Shown: positions 59,253 to 64,000 of the stretch, piece after piece
How the letters are laid out: each line of letters opens with the position of its first letter
How positions within the stretch are numbered: position 1 is the first letter of the stretch
Assembly (NCBI GenBank): GCA_010645155.1
Contig: CM021312.1
Coordinates: 3,997,844-4,061,843, forward strand
Origin: Tigriopus japonicus
Taxonomy: Eukaryota > Arthropoda > Copepoda > Harpacticoida > Harpacticidae
Direction: 5' to 3'
Length of the DNA stretch: 64,000 bases
Program-made: the position numbers and the translations under genes
The notes under the pieces: model-generated
Seen by the model: only the letters and a program-made list of their open reading frames with translations
Databases searched by the model: none
Told to the model about the DNA's origin: nothing

Positions 59253-61741
59253 ATTATAGTGGCCTTAAAAATTGACAAAATTATAAAAAGACCAACTTCA
59301 GATATTTTAACACCCAATATGAAATGTTACATGAAAACCTTAAAACGTGGTAGTATTATTTACATCATATTTAGAGAAATGTTGATGATCCAAAGGACAA
59401 CAAAATACACTACTTGTTGCAAACTAGTAACTTCACTTGACTTATAATTGATTATTGATTCTGCAAGTTGCATTGTGATTTTGAATGCTTTATTGTTTCT
59501 ACCAACCACTGATAAGTGCATATTTTAGCATTTAGCAAATTTGATATTCAAGGCTTTTTGAGTCTTTAGAGTGTTTCTTTAGAGTCATTAAGTGATTTTT
59601 GGTACAACCACAAATGTCAGGAGATTTATTCAAGATTGCAAGATATTGTTTTAGTCTATTGAACCAAGTTGTGTATATGTAGAAAACACTCAAGGAGAAA
59701 AAAAAACCTGGTTGTTTGAAAGCTAAATTTCAACTATAATAAAAATAGCTTTCAGATTAAAATGTGGGACACAAGTTTTAATACCCTCATTAACCTCACA
59801 ATCCCGAATTAGGTAAATATTAGACATGCTCTTATGATTAGAAGCCTGATTTTTTGTCGCTCGTGTTTCTGGCCAATAAATACAATCAAAGTGAAATTCA
59901 ATAGAGTAAGCTGAGCTCTTTTCCTTCCTGAAGACAAGAATATTTTAATATTTTGCTACCACAATTCACTCCATTTATGCTATGATAAGCAACCTGTTTT
60001 TGCTTTGGTCCCCTTTTTGGATATAAAAATTCTTTCCACTTTTTTATGTTTTTTTCCATCATTTTTTTCAATTTTGATCCAACCGTAAAAAAGGCTTGCC
60101 AAGTTTGTTCTGAAAATCGAGTTAACATGTTACGGCCCAAAATAGCCTAAAATTAAAATTTGAGCCTTACAAAATACACAAAATGAGCAATTTCATTTTA
60201 TTACCTAAATTCTTTTTAGAGACGCACCTCAATAAATAGGTTGAATAAATAACAGAATAAAACTTCATACCGCTAAAAACCCATTATTTGGATACAACAC
60301 GTTTTTAACACCGACTTTTGACATCAACTGTTGCAAAAAGAGTTGGAAATCAATGATTTAAGGAAAACCAAGATACAATTTGAAGATTCTATTTGGACAC
60401 TTGGTCACTCAATTCCACATCCAAAGAGAAAGGCCAACTCTATCCCATGAAAATCTATTAGTGGGTCATTTTTGGACGAGTCCATCCGTTTGTAGTCCCA
60501 TTTGTTTACCGTTCGCCTCTTTTCAGATTCTCGGTTACGTAAGAGAGGGCGGCAAATTGTTCAGTAAAGAGGGGAAATCCCATATTTCTTCAAGATCCGA
60601 CCACGCACCCGCTAGTAACAAGAATGGTTAAACACTGGACCTATGAAGGCACGCATAAAAACCTTCAAAGGGTATTTTTGGAAAAAAGTTGGTTTTATGA
60701 TAAGTTGGGTTGCTCATGATTTCAGGTGGTGATAAAGAATATTCTCAAAACACCTTTGATGTTTTTGGCATGTCCATGGAGTGCAGAGGTCTGTGGAATG
60801 AAACCGTAATTTATCACTTCCTAAACCAGAGAGGAAACAATCTTCCCTAACAAAAACGTATTAAAAGATTGTTGACCTTCTAGAAGGTAGAGATGCAAAG
60901 CTGATTGGGTAATTTGTATGAAGTTGACTAACAACACAGCCAAAAATATTTTAAACTAAAGGCCAAATTTTCAAGCTCTGCTTAAGTAAAAACATTTAAA
61001 TGTTTGATAGTATATTTAAGTCACAGCGATTTTTTTAAGAAAACCATTAAAAGTTTCGAGTATTTTGTGAGTAATATAAGGTTATTTTTCAAAACAAAAA
61101 AAAATTGAAAAAATGTAAAATCTGCTAAACCCGGCAAAATATTAAAACTAGTCATTTAAGGCTTTTATTGAACATTTTCGGTCACTCTAATCATAGAAGG
61201 AGGAAAAATACTTCGATTGGATGATTTTGTGGGCTGATTTGATTGCTGAAATGATCAGATCATTAATGATCTTTTATTATTAGCATCTTATAAGCATATA
61301 TTATGAATTATCAATGCTTTTAGGGGAATTTTCGTCAAATACCCTTTTGCCTTGTGATGTTTCAAAATCTACAGAAAGAATTACGGAATTCGTTTTGAAC
61401 AACAAGTTTTAAAATCAAAACAATTGTCATTGATTGCATTTTGGTCATTTTGATTGTCATTATTCAATAACAAATTACTTTTACATTTTCACTTTTACGA
61501 AGCCAATTCTAAAATCTGTCAGAGCATAAAATTCCTTTACAGTTCTTAAACTTTCTGCACAAATCATTTGGAAGATCGAAGAGTAGTTTCCTAATTCATT
61601 TACAATTTGAAAGTTTACCCACCCCACTCCCCATAACATTATTAAATACAAACTGAGGGCTTTCGAGTTCGTCACTTCAATGACCAATTTAAACCTATTA
61701 TTTGTTTTATTAAATGTTTAGAATTTCAATTTCTCATGTGA
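59253..61741. other. AT-rich spacer, nothing recognised
   Basis: About 2.5 kb without a supported feature; open frames are short and lack domains or splice context. Confidence 0.5.
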
Positions 61742-61814
61742 GGTCGTGTGGCCTAATGGATAAGGCATCAGACTTCGGATCTGAGGATTGCAGGTTCGAA
61801 TCCTGTCACGATCG
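61742..61814 (+). tRNA. tRNA-Arg (anticodon TCG), second copy
   Basis: Identical to the gene at 19290-19362 except for one base in the T loop (TTCGAAT instead of TTCGAGT). Same cloverleaf, anticodon TCG and discriminator G, followed by TTCTTTTC as terminator. Flanking sequences differ from the first copy, so only the gene body is shared. Confidence 0.97.
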
Positions 61815-62246
61815 AGATTCTTTTCTCATATTTAAATTTTTTCATAAATAATTTGCCATTCTTAAATATTCGTTTCCGTTTCTACAATTTGTTTATTTCA
61901 CACATATCATCCTTACATTTTGAGAGCAACACATTAAGGTTTGGAATCCCACTCTATAAACTAACCCTAATTGTGTTGAACATTCAAAGATACCAGTACA
62001 AAAATACACATCCAAGCTTATTCCATGAAAATATGATCAACCAATAGTGTCCATACCTGCATTTGATAATTCGTGAGCAATTCTCACCATTTTGCTTTGT
62101 ATGGTGTACGTAGTTTCAAAAATACTTCATTTACATTACAGGAAAATAGTGAATAATTCACGGAGCCTAAATTTTGCACTCGCGCAACCTCTAAAATCAA
62201 TTTTTGCTGTCCGTCAAATACCGGTCAGTACTAAAGGCTTTATTTA

Positions 62247-63005
62247 CAGGGTGTTCGAATAGAATCCGAAAACCGGCTGACTTTTTAATTTCAAAAAATC
62301 TTTTGCTATAAAATATTGTTTGATTTACAAAAAAATTTTCATGTGACTTCCAAAAGGTATCTTCTTTGGAAAACACTCAATATGTCCACCATTTTTTTTG
62401 ATTACTGCCTCCAACCTGGTCCTGAAGCGGCCGCACGCCCTCACCGCCATCTCCCTCTTCATGGATGCGGCTGCAGTGATGATGGCGGCCTTCAGCGAGT
62501 CTGTATTGGCATGAGCAGACTTGTTGGGCCGTCTCTCCAAAATGCCCCACACAAAGAAGTCCATCGGGTTCAAATCCGGCGAGTGTGGGAGCCAAAGGTG
62601 TTTGGCCCAAAAGCGGATGTGAAAAGCCAAGGTGCGGATGGACTGACTGGGATCGTCCTCTATCTGTGTCTAGAAACGGTCCAGAAACTCCTGGTTGCGC
62701 TTTTTTGACTCAGACATGTCCTACTTCTTCCTCTTTGCCGTATTTCCGCTATTAAAACAATTTACGACATCGAAAACCGTTGATATTGGCAGCCAACAGA
62801 GCTTTGAAATTTTGGCGGGCGTTCATCCTGCCTTAAGGCATACGAAGATCGCGGCCCTGCGGTCATACTCGTTGGTCATGGTAAAGTTGTTGATGTCAAG
62901 ACGATGCTCGAGGGTCTTGGCAAGCGCGGTCAGTTGTTGTTTTTCTAGTAACATGACAAAATGGCGGCAGATTTAATTTCATCCGGATTCTATCCGAACA
63001 CCCTG
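62247..63005. mobile_element. Tc1/mariner-superfamily relic, 759 bp
   Basis: Terminal inverted repeats of 22 bp, CAGGGTGTTCGAATAGAATC and complement, differ at one base. TA lies on both sides (62245-62246 and 63006-63007), the usual target for this superfamily. On the minus strand, WLPHSPDLNPMDFFVWG (near 62600-62550) is the end of an IS630/Tc1/mariner transposase catalytic domain, followed by HANTDSLKAAIITAA. Upstream frames (62976-62700) keep broken N-terminal pieces; the middle of the transposase is missing and stops interrupt the rest. Inactive internal deletion derivative. Confidence 0.88.
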
Positions 63006-63060
63006 TATATAAAGCCTTTAGTCAGTACCATCCCTACTGTTAGGTACAGCTCCATAAGAA

Positions 63061-63197
63061 GTAGAGCTGTAAGTGAATAGGAGCTAGTTTTTAGACGCAA
63101 AGATCGATCTCAAGATCGTACTTTAGTACTATAAGTCCGATCTTGAGATCGATCTTTGCGTCTAAAAAACTAGCTTCAGTTTTACTAACAACTCTAC
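63061..63197. repeat. 137-bp palindrome with a 37-bp near-perfect core
   Basis: AGCTAGTTTTTAGACGCAAA and the next 17 bases (63082-63118) are repeated inverted at 63138-63175 with a single extra T. Weaker pairing (GTAGAG with CTCTAC) extends the arms to 63061 and 63197. The loop is about 19 bases. It is a MITE or a strong hairpin; no coding capacity. Confidence 0.85.
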
Positions 63198-63872
63198 AAT
63201 TTTTTACAAAATTTTGCAAAGTTAAAGTTTTTGCGCATTGGGGGAAATTTTCATTTTTTTTGACGTTATCATGGAGAAAAATGGTACTCTTTTCTCATTT
63301 CATTTTATTAGTCACAACTCAATTTAGGATTTTAAAGAAAACTAGCATTCGATTCACCTAGATGGCTCTTGCATGATTTAGCATGTCCTTAGCACATCCT
63401 ACTAGGGTGCCCTCTCTTGTATTTAAAATGAACAACTCTGCCGTCAGAGCAAGCCCTCTGCAGGAGGCAAAGTTGAGCTTCAATCAAAGAGAAAAATGAC
63501 AATCAGCGCCATCTTGAGATAGAAGCATTTGTGGGTGATTCTGGTAAATACACGTAATTAGTTTGTGATTACTCAGTGTGACTTTTTACTTTTTTGAACA
63601 CAACATTGTCGTAGCTGAGCTCCAAAAGGCTCGAAATATGAAGAGAAATCCATTTTAAGATGGAAGCTGAAATTTTGGTAACAAATCAAAGTTGAGGATA
63701 GATCTGAAATCAAGGGACTTTGCCCCTGTTTTGGCTCCATCTAGTGGCGATTTTTGTAACCTTCAATTAACATTCTTCATAGAACAGCTTATCTGTTCTT
63801 CAGAATATGCGCCATTGACCTGTTTCTTCTGATTCGAATGGACAGGGAGAGAGCCATGAGAAAAAGTTGGTT
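63198..63872. other. Spacer and presumed promoter region of G5
   Basis: No gene is seen. GGGGAAATTTTC at about 63240-63251 is a loose Rel-like word, 620 bp upstream of the G5 TATA box. Confidence 0.4.
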
Positions 63873-63878
63873 TATAAA
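63873..63878 (+). promoter_or_regulatory. TATA box of G5
   Basis: TATAAA, 42 bp before the start codon, within TTTATAAATGGACACCAT, which parallels TTATAAATGGAAACCAT upstream of G3. Confidence 0.75.
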
Positions 63879-63914
63879 TGGACACCATTTCGGCTTTGAC
63901 CTCGAGAGATCAAC

Positions 63915-63932
63915 ATGAGAGGAGCAATAAAA
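63915..63932 (+). CDS. G5: first exon of a further Gly-rich peptide gene, cut by the window end
   Basis: ATGAGAGGAGCAATAAAA is followed by GTAAGT. It encodes MRGAIK, the same six residues as exon 1 of G3, with the same leader GAGAGATCAACATGAGAGGA and a matching TATA region. No acceptor and second exon are visible in the remaining 68 bases. The call rests on similarity to G2 and G3, so the gene body must lie to the right of this window. Confidence 0.75.
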
Positions 63933-64000
63933 GTAAGTTTTTTTTTTCTGGTTGACCAATGTCAATCCAATTTGAACACTCACATAGTGTTACGGCGAGA

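Noticed and set aside
1..64000. CRISPR arrays, bacterial operons, riboswitches or phage genes
   Set aside because: Nothing of the kind is visible, and the spliced genes and TE content show that this is animal nuclear DNA.

Overview
The window is animal nuclear DNA, most likely from an arthropod and perhaps a crustacean such as a copepod (inference). Support: genes with many short exons and GT-AG introns, two eukaryotic tRNA-Arg genes, a CR1-like non-LTR retrotransposon, a Tc1/mariner-type relic, many small inverted-repeat elements, and a cluster of secreted glycine-rich peptide genes of a kind common in arthropod immunity and cuticle.

Layout. 1-4.9 kb: no recognisable gene. 4.97-8.82 kb (minus): two-exon gene for a 625-residue Ala/Ser-rich protein with one C-terminal membrane segment and a recurring NKIG-type motif. 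9.77-13.5 kb (minus): complete eight-exon gene for a secreted trypsin-like serine protease of 422 residues with a long basic pro-region. 15.4-18.6 kb: small transposable elements. 19.3 kb: tRNA-Arg(UCG). 21.28-30.35 kb (minus): complete thirteen-exon gene for a 685-residue protein joining beta/gamma-crystallin Greek-key motifs, a tectonin beta-propeller, another crystallin motif and a C-terminal half resembling aerolysin-type pore-forming modules. 30.4-37.2 kb: gene desert.

From 37.3 kb to the right edge lie five members of one family of small secreted Gly-rich peptides, called G1 to G5 here: G1 and G2 plus strand, G3 and G4 minus strand, G5 plus strand and cut by the window end. Each starts with an 18-nt coding exon of six codons. 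G1, G2 and G4 then encode a signal peptide, an acidic pro-piece ending in LLSREKR, and a mature peptide beginning QFG; G2, G3 and G4 end in a short basic tail on a separate exon. TATA boxes and a TGCTCAATAAA polyadenylation motif are shared among members. Transposons fill the spaces: two hAT-like non-autonomous elements, a 450-bp foldback, three non-LTR retrotransposon copies, a 2.5-kb composite with terminal inverted repeats around a tRNA-like dimer and a CR1-like reverse transcriptase, small hAT-like MITEs, a mariner-type relic, and a second tRNA-Arg(UCG).

Possible theme (inference): a secreted protease, a lectin/crystallin/aerolysin-like protein and a Gly-rich peptide cluster within 55 kb could all serve surface defence, but nothing in the sequence shows that they are co-regulated. 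Exon models were built by eye from splice signals and phase; every multi-exon model below keeps an open frame through all junctions.
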